Positions 54,755-63,970 of a stretch of 63,970 nucleotides of DNA are shown piece after piece. The translations under genes were made by a program, and so were the position numbers. The stretch's first letter is position 1; every line of letters starts with the position of its first letter. The notes under the pieces are model-generated. The model had not been told where the DNA came from and did not search any database. It saw nothing but the letters and a program-made list of their open reading frames with translations. The stretch is from CAWEHU01 sp963808965 (GTDB lineage: Bacteria; Pseudomonadota; Alphaproteobacteria; Acetobacterales; Acetobacteraceae), in assembly GCA_963808965.1 (NCBI GenBank), contig CAWEHU010000022.1, forward strand, positions 1-63,970, written 5' to 3'.

Positions 54755-56296
54755 TCAGGAATCGGCGGCGGTCTCGTCCGCCACGTACTCGCCCTCGCTC
54801 AGCTTGCGCCGCAGCAGCTTGCCCACAGGGGATTTCGGAATGTCCTCGACGAACACGTAGCGGCGCGGCCGCTTGAAGTTCGCGAGCCCCAACTCGCGGC
54901 AATGCGCGTCAAGCTCCTCGGGGCCGACCATTGCCCGGCGCTTGACGAAGGCGGCCACGATCTTGCCCCAGCGCTCATCAGGCAGGCCGGCGATCGCCAC
55001 TTCCGCTACCGCCGGATGCAGCGAGAGGCAGCTTTCGATTTCAACGGGAGACACGTTCTCGCCCCCGGTGATGATCATGTCATCGACCCGGCCGGTGACG
55101 TAGATATCGCCGTCTTCGTCCGCGTAGCCGGTGTCCCCGGTAAAATACCACCCATCGCGCAGCGCCTTCGCGGTCGCCTCCGGACGATTCCAATAGCCCT
55201 CGAACGCCTCATCGCCGCTCGCGATCGCAGCGATCTCACCTTCCTCGCCCGGCGAGGCTATGTCGTTGGCATTCTTGGCGCCGAGCCGCACCACCCGGAT
55301 CATCTGATTGATGCCGGCGCGTCCGGCGGAGCCGGGCTTGTCCGCCGCGTGCTGGTTGATCGTGCAGGTATAGACTTCCGACGAGCCGTAATGATTGACG
55401 AACAACTCCGGATTGAACGCCTCGCTCAGTTTGGCGAGCAGCGCATCCGTCATCGGCGCACCGGCGAAGCCGAGCTTGCGAACCGAGGAGACATCGGCGC
55501 GCGCGAAGTCGGGATGATGCACCACGTCGTGATAGAGCGTCGGCACGAGATAAAGATTGGTCACGCGCTCGGCCTCGATCAGTTGCAGAGCACGCGCGCA
55601 GTCGAAGCGCGGCAGGCACACGAACGCGCCGCCGATGAGCGACATGGCCAGGAGCGAGCGAACGCCCATCGTGTGATAGAGCGGCATTACGCCGAGCGTG
55701 CGCTCGCCTTGCCGGTACAAATTCTGCGCGACATGCGCGATGGCGGCGGCGCGCTCGGCCCGGTGCCGCCGAGGCACGCCCTTGGGCTTCGCCGTCGTTC
55801 CGGACGTGTAGAGCATGAGCGACCACGCCTCCGCGTCGGCGCGCGGCGAGGCCAGCGGGGCGTCGCGCCCGGCCAAGGTGGCGAAGGCGATCGCGCCGGG
55901 CTGCGCCGCCTCGCCGACGGCGATACGCGGCACGCTCTGCGCGGCGGGACTTGCCGCGACAGCGGCGGCCGAGGCTTCCTCGAACACGACCGCCTTTGCC
56001 CCGGCATTCTCGACGGCATAGTCGACTTCTTCGCTGGTTGCCCGCCAGTTGATCGGGGTCATGATGATGCCCGCGAACTGGCAGGCCCAGTGGAGGGTCG
56101 CCGCCTCCCAGCGGTTCTGCAACAAGGTGAGGAGGTGATCGCCCGGGCGCAGGCCCAGTTCGTCGAGACTCGAAACCACGGCCGAGATTCGCGGGTACCA
56201 CGCTTCATAAGTCAGCCGCACATCGTCATCGACAATGGCGAGCGCCTTCGGGTCGCGGGAGACGCTGGCGACGAAACTGGTGCCGAGATCAAGCAT
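54755..56296 (-). CDS. AMP-dependent acyl/aryl-CoA ligase
   Basis: 513-residue ANL superfamily enzyme that adenylates a carboxylic acid and forms its CoA thioester. P-loop LMLYTSGTTAKPKGVPR, GFAGAPMTDALLAKL, NHYGSSEVYT, then YFTGDTGYADEDGDIYVTGR and the C-terminal lysine motif PKSPVGKLLRR. ATG 56296 lies 8 bp inside the end of the preceding 2Fe-2S subunit gene, so the two are translationally coupled. It probably activates the compound handled by the Mo-hydroxylase. Confidence 0.92.
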   Translation of the reverse strand: MLDLGTSFVASVSRDPKALAIVDDDVRLTYEAWYPRISAVVSSLDELGLRPGDHLLTLLQNRWEAATLHWACQFAGIIMTPINWRATSEEVDYAVENAGAKAVVFEEASAAAVAASPAAQSVPRIAVGEAAQPGAIAFATLAGRDAPLASPRADAEAWSLMLYTSGTTAKPKGVPRRHRAERAAAIAHVAQNLYRQGERTLGVMPLYHTMGVRSLLAMSLIGGAFVCLPRFDCARALQLIEAERVTNLYLVPTLYHDVVHHPDFARADVSSVRKLGFAGAPMTDALLAKLSEAFNPELFVNHYGSSEVYTCTINQHAADKPGSAGRAGINQMIRVVRLGAKNANDIASPGEEGEIAAIASGDEAFEGYWNRPEATAKALRDGWYFTGDTGYADEDGDIYVTGRVDDMIITGGENVSPVEIESCLSLHPAVAEVAIAGLPDERWGKIVAAFVKRRAMVGPEELDAHCRELGLANFKRPRRYVFVEDIPKSPVGKLLRRKLSEGEYVADETAADS

Positions 56297-56798
56297 GGGC
56301 GGACTCCTTCCGCAGCGTGGCGGCGGCCTCCAGAGCGGCGGCGATGATCGGCGCATAACCGGTGCAGCGGCATAGATGGCCACCGACCACCTCGCGCAAC
56401 TCCTCTTCCGAGGGATCGGGCCGCTGGGCGAGATAAGCGTCGAGCGACATCAGGATTCCGGCGGTGCAGAAGCCGCATTGCAGAGCGTGGTGACGCCGGA
56501 ACGCCGCTTGCAGCGCCGATAGCCGCTCCGGCGACGGCGCGAGACCCTCGACGGTGCGGATTTCGCATCCTTCCGCTTGCACCGCGAGCGTCAGACAGGC
56601 CCGCGCCGCCATTCCGTCGATCACGATCGTACATGCGCCGCAGACGCCATGCTCGCAGCCGACATGCGTGCCGGTCGCGCCGATCAAATGCCGCAGCGCG
56701 TCCGTGAGCAGCATCCGCGGCTCCACCTCGAAGGAGGCGGGACGGCCATTCAGGGTGAAGCGCACCAGATGGCGGGCTTGGGCGTTCAACTGCGGCAC
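56289..56798 (-). CDS. (2Fe-2S)-binding subunit of molybdenum hydroxylase (CoxS-like)
   Basis: 169-residue electron-transfer subunit with two 2Fe-2S clusters: the plant-type cluster CEHGVCGACTIVIDG plus ARACL, and the second in QCGFCTAGIL with HLCRCTGY. The size is typical for CoxS/XdhC-type small subunits. The GTG start at 56798 overlaps the FAD-subunit gene by 13 nt. It forms a heterotrimer with the two genes upstream. Confidence 0.94.
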   Translation of the reverse strand: MPQLNAQARHLVRFTLNGRPASFEVEPRMLLTDALRHLIGATGTHVGCEHGVCGACTIVIDGMAARACLTLAVQAEGCEIRTVEGLAPSPERLSALQAAFRRHHALQCGFCTAGILMSLDAYLAQRPDPSEEELREVVGGHLCRCTGYAPIIAAALEAAATLRKESAHA

Positions 56799-57613
56799 GC
56801 GGCGGCCTCCTCCAGAACCTTGCGGCCGAGCTTGCGCACAAGGTCGCGCCGGTACCGTGCGGTCGCGTGTACATCGTCCCCCGCGCCGAGCGACCAGGCA
56901 AAGTCATTCAATGCGTCATCCAGCGCCGCGCCATCGAGCGCCGGGAAATCGCGCGCGGTCGGGCGGTCAGCCACGCCCGCGACGGCGAGGCGCATGCGTT
57001 GTGCGTCCACGACCGCCGCGCAGGCGACGATCGCGAAATCGCCATGCCGCCGGCCGATTTCGGCGAAAGCGTAGCCCGCGCCGGGGCGGCGCTTCGGAAA
57101 CACCACCAATTCGATGAACTCCTCGTCGCCCTTGTCCGTCGCCATCATGCCGGTGAAGAACGCATCGGCGGTAACGCCGCGGGACTTGCGTTTCGAGCGG
57201 AGGCGAATCTCGCCGCCGAGCGCCACGAGACAGAGCGGGATTTCGGCGCTCGGGTCCGCGTGCGCGACCGAGCCGCAGATCGTGCCGCGCGCCCGCGTCT
57301 GGAAGTGGCCGACCCACGGCAGCGCCGCCGCAAGCAGCGGTACCTCGTCGCGAAGCGCGGAACGAGCGAGGGTTGCTTGTTGCCGGACTCCGGCCGGAAT
57401 CACGATCGCCTCTTTCTCCGCCGCGATGGTGCTGAGGCTCGGGACCCGCATGATATCGATCAGAATCGCGGGTTTTGCGAGCCGCATGCTGAGCATCGGC
57501 ACGAGCGTCTGGCCGCCCGCGAGGATGCGGGCCTCTGCGCCGCGCTCATGCAGGACCGAGGCGGCCTCCTCCACCGTTTCCGCGCGGACATAGTCGAACG
57601 GCGCAGGTTTCAT
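56786..57613 (-). CDS. FAD-binding subunit of molybdenum hydroxylase (CoxM-like)
   Basis: 275-residue PCMH-type FAD subunit: ARILAGGQTLVPMLSMRLAK near residues 28-47 and TICGSVAHADPSAEIPLCLV near 108-127 are the two FAD contacts. No extra Cys-rich 4Fe-4S loop is present, which argues against a 4-hydroxybenzoyl-CoA reductase. ATG 57613 overlaps the stop of the large-subunit gene (ATGA). Confidence 0.94.
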   Translation of the reverse strand: MKPAPFDYVRAETVEEAASVLHERGAEARILAGGQTLVPMLSMRLAKPAILIDIMRVPSLSTIAAEKEAIVIPAGVRQQATLARSALRDEVPLLAAALPWVGHFQTRARGTICGSVAHADPSAEIPLCLVALGGEIRLRSKRKSRGVTADAFFTGMMATDKGDEEFIELVVFPKRRPGAGYAFAEIGRRHGDFAIVACAAVVDAQRMRLAVAGVADRPTARDFPALDGAALDDALNDFAWSLGAGDDVHATARYRRDLVRKLGRKVLEEAAACRS

Positions 57614-60569
57614 CGGCGTAATCCGAGCCAGGCGAGCAGACGCGCGAGCAGTCCGGGCCGCTCGCGCTCGCCCCCGGCCTTGCGGGCCAGCGCCGCGAAG
57701 AACTGGCCGATGATGACCCGCGCCGCCCCGTCGAGCAGGCGGCCGCCGACCGAGGCCACCTTGCCGCCAACCGAGGCTTCGTACGTGTAGGCCACCACCG
57801 TTCCGCCCTGGCCGTCCGGCTTCAGCGTGATCCGGCCGCTGCCGCCGCCGCTGCCGAGCCCACCCGTCACCGAGCCCGACAGCGTCGCCGCCCGCGGCGC
57901 ATCGAGATCGGATAGCTGCACGTCGGCTTTGTAGCGGCCCTTCACCGGCCCAACTCCGAGCGTCACGTCGGCGCGGAAATGGGTGGGCGAAAGCTTTTGT
58001 ACGCCATGCGCGCCGGGAATGACGGAGGCGAGGACGTCCGCGTCGAGCAGCATCGCCCACACCGTTTCCGGGGCGGCGCGAACTTGCGCCTCGCCCTGGC
58101 CGGTCATGGTGCGGTCGCCGGGGCGCGCCGCGGCCTTTACCGGCACCGCTCCGCCCGCGGGCGGCGGCGGTTCTTCGCCAGCCACGAGCGCGGCCAGTTT
58201 CGCCGGAGTCAACGGCAGGTCGATGGCCTCCACGCCGAGCGCATCGGCGACGGCGTTGGCGATGCAGACCGGCGTCGACATGCAATTCCCTTCTCCGACG
58301 CCCTTGGCTCCGAGCGGGGTGAAGGGGGAGGGGCTCTCGATGTGCAGCATCCGGATATCCGGCACCTCGGTCGCGGTCGGCAGCAGATAATCGGCGAAGG
58401 TTCCGGCGAGGAATGCGCCGTCATCCCCGTACGCCGAGTTCCTCGTACAGCGCCGCGCCGAGCGCCTGCGCGAAGCCGCCGCGGATCTGACCTTCGACCA
58501 TGCCGGGATGCAGTACGCGGCCGCAATCGTGCATCGTCACGTAACGGTCGATATGAACCTTGCCGGTGACGCGATCCACTTCGACGCCGCAGAAATCGAA
58601 GATGAAGCCGTGGCAGAGCGAGGAGTTGATTTCATCCGCCTCGGTCGGCGCGGTCAGTTCCGGTGCGGTCCAGAACACGGTTTCCCGGATCGCCTGTCCC
58701 ACATCGTCCGGCACGACTCCGGGGGACCAATGGCTGGTCGCGGCGACGCGCGAGAAGGAAAGCGACGCGTCCGGGTTGGTGCGGGACGCGACGCGGCCGC
58801 CCTCGAAGCGCAGATCGTCAGGGCGCACATTGAGCTGCGCGGCGGCGATCCGGGCGAGCCTGTCGCGCAGCTTGGTCGCGGCGAGGTGCGCCGCGCCCGC
58901 GACAGCCGGGGCGAAGCGGCTCGAGTAATTGCCGGACGCGATCGACCACGGATCCTTGCTGGTATCGAGATCGGTAAGAACGCGGACATCGTCCTTCGAG
59001 ATACCCGAACACGTCGGCGACGACCTGCGCCAGAACGGTGCGATGCCCCTGTCCCTGCGGGGCCGAGGCGACCTGCACGCTGACCGATCCGACCGGATCG
59101 AGTGTGATGGTCGCGGTCGCCTGCGCCCCGTTCTTCGGCCCCGCGCGGCGTCGCTCCTCCGCCGTCAGCACGGTGGTGATGTACCCCATGTTGGAGACGC
59201 TGGGCTCCACCGCCGCGGTGTAGCCGATACCGTAGAGCCGACCCGCCGCGCGCGCCTCCTCGCGGCGGCGTTTGAGTTCATCGAGACCGCCATCCCGTTC
59301 GGCGACGTCGAGTGCGCGGGCGAAATCGCCGGAGTTGTACAGCGCGCCGGATACGGTGCGATAAGGGAATGCGTCGGCCTGGATCAGGTTGCGGCGGATC
59401 ACCGCGAGCGGATCGAGCCCGAGCTCGATCGCGATCCGCTGCATCAGCCGCTCCAGCGGGTAATAGACCTGCGGACCACCGAAGCCGCGCACGAGGCCGG
59501 TCGGCGTCTTGTTGGTGACGACGACACGGTTGCGGATGCGCAGATGCCGGATGTCGTACGCCCCCGTCATGTTGCCGTGCATTCGGTAGAGCGTCGCGGG
59601 TTCCGGCGCGCGCAGATAGGCGCCGCAATCTTCGATCTGGTCCCAATCGAGCGCGAGCACCCGCCCATCGGGCTCGACCGCGGCCGTGAGGGTGGTGACG
59701 CGATTGGTGGCGGAAACCGAGGCCGCCAGGTGTTCGAGCCGGTCCTCGATCCACTTCACCGGACGTCCCACGAGCCGCGCGGCCGCGGCGATCAGGATGA
59801 TGTAAGGCGCGACTCCCTGCTTCACGCCGAAGCTGCCGCCGGAATCGGGCGGAAGCCGCAGGCGCAGGCGGTTTCCCGGCACTTTGAGCGCGCGCGCGAT
59901 CACCGCATGGATGCTGAACGGTCCCTGGAAATTCGCGAGAACGTCGTAGGCGTCCGCGTGCGGGTCGTATTCCGCGACGACCCCATACGTCTCCATCGGC
60001 GATCCGCTGTTGCGCGGATAGCGGCAAGCGACGGAGATCCGATGCGGTGCCGAGGCGAAGGCCTGGCCGGGATCGCCGTAGGTGAAAAGGCGTTCGCTCA
60101 GCAGATTGCTGCCGACCTTCTCGTGCAGCACCGGCGCTCCGGCTTCGAGTGCCGCGACCGGATCGACCACGGCGGGCAGCGGGCGATAGGACACGTCGAT
60201 GAGGTCGACCGCGTCCTCGGCGACATAGCGGTCCGATGCCAGCACGACCGCGACCGGCTCGCCGACATAGCGGACCCGGCTTGATGCGATGGGCCTCGCA
60301 TCGACCGCGGCCCGCACGCTCGCGACCAGCCCGGAGGTGATGTCGGCGAGATCGGCTGCGGTGATGACGCGGGCGACGCCGGGTAGCGCGGTGGCGGCGT
60401 TCACGTCGATCGAGACGATCTCGGCATGGCCGTGCGGGGAGCGCAGGATCGCGGCATGCAGCGTGCCGGGCCTGGTGCCGAGGTCGTCGATGTAGCGGCC
60501 GTGCCCCGTGAGCAGCGCCGCGTCCTCGACGCGCTCCACAGATTGTCCGACCCACCTCGGGGGGCTCAT
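57610..60569 (-). pseudogene. Molybdopterin large subunit (CoxL-like) fused to a CoxG/SRPBCC domain, two frameshifts
   Basis: About 985 residues when repaired. Residues 1-760 form a xanthine-oxidase-family large subunit: RVEDAALLTGHGRYIDD, LPPDSGGSFGVKQGVAPY, TGLVRGFGGPQVYYPLERLM and GAKGVGEGN with the catalytic Glu. It lacks the AYRCSFR loop of true CO dehydrogenase. After a Pro/Ala linker, the last ~150 residues are a CoxG-like SRPBCC domain (MTGQGEAQVRAAPETVWAML, GPVKGRYKADVQLSDL). An extra T near 59003 and an extra G near 58434 break the frame; both repairs restore uninterrupted homology. First gene of the operon, stop overlapping the FAD subunit. Confidence 0.88.
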
Positions 60570-60757
60570 TTGCCTGCTTCTCCCGTCGGCCTATCGGGCC
60601 ATCGGAGGTTCCGGAAACGCCCCCGTCAAGTCATGGCCGGCTCACAGATCCGAGACGCGGGAAGGGGGCGTGATCGGGGCCAACCCGACAATCGGGGATA
60701 GCGAGGAGTGAGATAAGTCACAGCTTCGGCCCCAAACTGCCTCCATACAAATGCGGG

Positions 60758-62000
60758 ATGATGATTCGTATCGGCGCTAAGATGGAATGGTTTCAGAGGC
60801 GAGGTTCTACCGTGCTCGCTCGAATGGCCGTGCTTATTCTCGCACTGAGTCTCGCCATGCCGGCAGACGCGCAGCAGACCGGCGGGGACCAGAGCCCGGC
60901 GATCTCGGCCGGCGGCAATGTGAGCGTCAGTTACCTTGGGCTGAACCCGGAGCAGGTCCGCGATCTCACGCGTATCGCTGTGTCCGGGGCAACCGGGCCA
61001 ATGGCAGCCCAGATCGGCGATCTCGCCCAGAAGCTCGGCGCGACGCGGGGCGCTGCGGAGGCGGTCTTGCGAGCGGTTGGTCAGCAAAACGTCCCGCTCG
61101 AGCTGCTGCCGCAGAAGCTGGCCGAGGCGGCTGCCGAGTTCCAGAAGCTCAGGACCCAGGCGGCAGCGCTCAATCCGCGCAACCCGGTCGCGCGTGATCT
61201 GGTGGATCGCGCGCAGGCCGCGATCAAGGCGGGCCAGTTTGCCGAGGCGCACCAGTTCCTCCAGCAGGCCCGGCAAACTCAGGTCGCCGCGGCCCAGCAG
61301 GCGCGGGATCTCGCGGAGCAGGCCCGTGAGGCTGCGGATCAGGAGCTGCTGTAAGCGGCAGTGCAAGCGGCACGGAAGGCAAGCTCTCCCATGGCCGAGC
61401 TGCGCTACCTTGATGCCGCAACCCACTTTCAGGAAGCGGCCGAGTTGGTGCCGCCTGGCCATTCTGATGACAAGGGACGTTTCCTGCTCGCAGAAGCAGG
61501 TGCCCTCGAACAGCAGGGCGATGAACGCGGCGACAATGCCGCGCTTGCAAGGGCGATTTCCGTCTATCGGCTGACGGTTACCGAATACAGCAGGGAACGA
61601 GTGCCGCTCCGCTGGGCCAGCATCCAAAACAACCTGGGAACCGCTCTCAGGATTCTCGGCGAGCGGGAGAGCGGCACGGCAGGGCTGGAGCAGGCCCTTG
61701 CCACGTACGAGCTCGCCCTGCGCGAAAGAACCCGCGAGCGGGTGCCGCTCCAATGGGCCATGACCCAGAATGACCTGGGTGTCGCGCTTTTCAGGCTAGG
61801 CGAGCGGGAGAGCGCCACCACGCGGCTGGAGCAGGCCGTCGCCGCCTCCAGCTCGCGCTCCAGGAACGGACCCGCGAGCGGGTGCCGCTCGACTGGGCGA
61901 TGAGCCAAAATGATCTGGGTAATGCGCTCGGAGCCTCGGCGAGCGGGAGAGCGGCACGGCACGGCTGGCGCAGGCGGTCGCGGCCTACCAGCTCGCGCTG
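60758..62000 (+). pseudogene. Exported tetratricopeptide-repeat protein, interrupted and truncated
   Basis: Protein with a signal sequence (VLARMAVLILALSLAMPADA; GTG 60812 is the likelier start, ATG 60758 the longest) and a helical region, then TPRs of the RERVPLQWAMTQNDLGVALF type with period ~45 residues. An in-frame TAA at 61352-61354 (probably from CAA) interrupts it; the same frame continues as AAVQAARKASSPMAEL. Further indels near 61840 and 61930 split the TPRs, which go on as YQLALQERTRERVPLDWAMS. At 62000 the coding sequence is cut by the start of an IS256-like element. It cannot be functional as written. Confidence 0.75.
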
Positions 62001-62757
62001 GTAGTGTCCTCGGAGGTGGTGGAAATTCGGAACCCATGAGGGTGTAGGTAGAGGTGGCCATCGGATCGGCTGGCTAAGGTGGAGTTGCGAGACTTCAACC
62101 TGCTGCCGAGAGGACCCGATGACCGACGAGACCTTACCGTTGGCCGAGCTGCTGGCCAAAGCCGGAGATGGTGACTTCCTGCGCAGCGTGGCTGAAGCCG
62201 TGGTGCAGCTGCTGATGGAGACCGACGTAGACGGGCTGATCGGTGCCGGACGTCACGAGCGATCAGGCGACCGCACAACTTACCGAAATGGCTACCGGGA
62301 TCGCACGCTCGACACGCGTCTTGGCAGCTTGCAGCTCCGGATCCCGAAGCTGAGACAGGGCAGCTACTTTCCTCCCTTTCTCGAGCCCAGAAAGACGTCG
62401 GAGAAGGCGCTGGTGGCCGTGATCCAGGAGGCCTGGGTGAGCGGCGTGTCGACCCGGCGCGTGGACGAGTTGGTGCAGGCCATGGGGCTGTCGGGGATCA
62501 GCAAGAGCACGGTCAGCAAGTTGTGCAAGGACATTGACGAGCGCGTCGGCGCTTTCCTCGATCGCCCGCTGGTCGGTGAATGGCCGTATCTCTGGCTGGA
62601 CGCCACCTACCTGAAGCAGCGCGAGGGCGGCCGCATCGTGTCCGTCGCGGCGATAATCGCCGTGGCGGTGAGCACCGAGGGCAAGCGAGAGATCGTCGGC
62701 CTGCACATCGGTCCGAGCGAAGCTGAAACCTTCTGGTCGACGTTGCCGCCATGTTGA
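62001..62757 (+). pseudogene. IS256 family transposase, 3'-truncated
   Basis: The coding part runs from ATG 62119 (after a GAGAGGA site) for 212 codons, about half the normal ~400. It shows the mutator-type start LLMETDVDGLIGAGRHERSG, YRNGYRDRTLDTRLGSLQLR, then WLDATYLKQREGG with the first catalytic Asp, IAVAVSTEGKREIVGL and GPSEAETFW, where the family sequence stops. The second Asp and the Glu are missing. From about 62745 the DNA is IS5-like, and the stop at 62755 is accidental. The element's left end lies near 62001, inside the TPR gene. Confidence 0.85.
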
Positions 62758-63060
62758 TGGACCCGGATCGAGGAGGCGTCGATCATCTGCAGGTCGCCGT
62801 CATAGGCCTTCGATACCGCCTCGAAGATACGGTCCCAGACCCCGATCTTTGCCCAGCGCCGAAACCGGTTGGCGCAAGTGGTGGGCGGTCCGTAGCGCTC
62901 CGGAATGTCGGCCCAGGGCGAGCCGGTGCGCAGGCGCCAATAAATCCCATTCAGGACCTTCCGGTCGTCCGCGCGCGGGACACCGCGCGGCTTGTCCCGG
63001 CAGCAATGGCTGTATGATCGACCACTCGAAGTCGCTCAACTCGTAGCGGCGAGGGTTCAT
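62745..63060 (-). pseudogene. IS5 family transposase remnant
   Basis: ATG 63060 begins MNPRRYELSDFEWSIIQPLL, the usual N-terminus of IS5-group transposases. An extra base after LLP (near 62995) shifts the frame; it continues KPRGVPRADDRKVLNGIYWR, WADIPERYGPPTTCANRFRR and MIDASSIRVHQHGGN. It is cut at about 62745 by the IS256 fragment, so the DDE core beyond the first Asp is lost. Part of a pile of IS remnants at the window end. Confidence 0.85.
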
Positions 63061-63084
63061 CGCGGCACCTCCAGGCACCTTAAA

Positions 63085-63970
63085 TCACCTCACGCCGCGT
63101 CGCGCGAAGACATTTATGAGTTGGCGACCTAGCTTGTTCAGTCCCGGCATTTGATGGAGCGGATTGAGGGTGAATCGTTCTGGCTGCGAGGTCCAGGCCT
63201 TACAGACGAATTCGTATGGCGTGAGACCTTTGAGGGTCTTCAGGCGTCGGCCGAAGTTGTAGGCGTTGACGAAGTCGTCGAGATGCTGGGCGAGCTGCTG
63301 ATGGCTGTCATAATGAAAGCGCTGGACGGTCGCTTCTTTGATGGTCCGGTTCATCCTCTCGACCTGCCCATTGGTCCAGGGATGGCTGATCTTGGTGAAC
63401 CGATGCTCGATGTCGTTCTCGCGACAGCGCATCTCGAACATGTGGGTGGCGAATCTGGCGGTTGGTCCGTCGGCGTAGCGGGGCGGCAGGCGGAACTGGA
63501 TGCCGTTGTCGGTCAGGACGATGTGGATCTTGTAGGGAACCGCCGCAACGAGTGCCGTGAGGAACGCCGAAGCGGTCACCCGGTTGGCCTTCTCGACTAG
63601 CTGGACGAAGGCGAACTTGCTGGTCCGATCGATGGCGACGAACAGGTAGAGCTTGCCTTCCGCAGTCTGAATCTCGGCGATATCGATATGGAAGAAGCCG
63701 ATCGGATAGGCTTTGAAGGCCTTCTTCGCGGGCTTGGCGCCCTCGAGGGTGGGCAGGCGGCCGATGCCGTGGCGTTGCAGGCAGCGGTGCAGCGACGAGC
63801 GGGTCAAGTGCGGGATCGTCGCCTGCAAGGCGTAGAGGCAGTCATCCAAGGGCAGCAGGGTGTGCTTGCGAAACGCGACGATGACCCCCTCGTCCTCGAC
63901 TGACAGTCCAGGTCGATCGCGGCTCTTTCGGCCCGGTGGGCGGGTCAGCGGCCGAGGAACGCTTCTTCCA
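63085..63970 (-). pseudogene. IS481 family transposase, partial at window end, frameshifted
   Basis: Integrase-core transposase whose 5' end is beyond the window. From the window edge, WKKRSSAADPPTGPKEPRST is in one frame; from about 63905 the family sequence continues in another as LSVEDEGVIVAFRKHTLLPL and stays open to 63085. The rve core has FFHIDIAEIQTAEGKLYLFV (Asp), HIVLTDNGIQF (Asp) and HPWTNGQVERMNRTIK (Glu), so the triad is present. The last residues (NKLGRQLINVFARRGVR) extend beyond the usual C-terminus into the element's terminal sequence, suggesting loss of the normal stop. Confidence 0.85.

Noticed and set aside
56289..60569. Aerobic CO dehydrogenase (coxMSL)
   Set aside because: The large subunit has RGFGGPQ where form I CO dehydrogenase has the AYRCSFR loop; gene order and the ligase/hydratase partners also differ.
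1..63970. CRISPR array, rRNA operon or riboswitch
   Set aside because: No regularly spaced short repeats, no rRNA core sequence and no recognisable riboswitch leader were seen on either strand.

Overview
The window is high-GC DNA (apart from one AT-richer kilobase) from an alphaproteobacterium, most likely Rhodospirillales/Acetobacteraceae. The basis is family-level only: a Hint-domain/ELWxxDGT protein, DUF2336, a comEC/gltX pair, CbpM/CbpA, a K+-independent membrane pyrophosphatase, and TPRs of the RERVPLQWA type. No rRNA, intact tRNA or CRISPR array is visible. A striking general property is that more than 15 otherwise well-conserved genes are broken by single-base indels, many of them one-base homopolymer changes. 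This looks more like residual sequencing error in the assembly than gene decay, though both are possible. Such genes are listed as pseudogenes with the position of each break.

Layout. 1-2034: end of a membrane gene, a frameshifted MarC protein and a DUF2254 membrane protein. 2035-6370: a mobile-element junction with an IS110 remnant (and a possible bridge-RNA region), a complete IS3 element, an integrase remnant, a complete IS630 element, and two copies of the 3' end of a proline-type tRNA gene bracketing one small coiled-coil gene. 6347-12814: a NagA-like deacetylase, a frameshifted ELWxxDGT/Hint protein with a 500-bp tandem duplication, a repeat protein, cbpM-cbpA and an enoyl-CoA hydratase. 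12909-18735: an overlapping operon of acyl-CoA thioesterase, stand-alone receiver, sensor-like 3'-5' exonuclease, small membrane protein and symporter-histidine kinase (CbrA/CrbS type). 18898-26868: an envelope operon of alpha-2-macroglobulin, PBP1C and a double retropepsin-like lipoprotein. 26869-27900: AT-richer DNA without a confident gene.

27901-45247: mostly core or solitary genes: ClC channel with CBS domains, zinc metallopeptidase, D-erythronate dehydrogenase-like SDR, lipoprotein, DUF2336 and PAS-GAF-GGDEF proteins, hppA and ppa, cupin, comEC, gltX, a UPF0175/PIN toxin-antitoxin remnant and a pirin. 45261-60569: catabolic accessory DNA: ubiX, a LysR regulator and divergent ubiD; a hydrolase gene flanked by inverted copies of a palindromic repeat; a GMC oxidoreductase; an ABM protein; and a long minus-strand cluster (molybdenum hydroxylase large subunit fused to a CoxG domain, FAD subunit, 2Fe-2S subunit, acyl-CoA ligase, enoyl-CoA hydratase, MFS transporter, TIGR02444 protein). 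Together these suggest uptake, CoA activation, hydroxylation and (de)carboxylation of an aromatic or heteroaromatic acid; the substrate cannot be read from the sequence. 60758-63970: a TPR gene broken by a nonsense codon and frameshifts and cut by an IS256 remnant, followed by IS5 and IS481 remnants.
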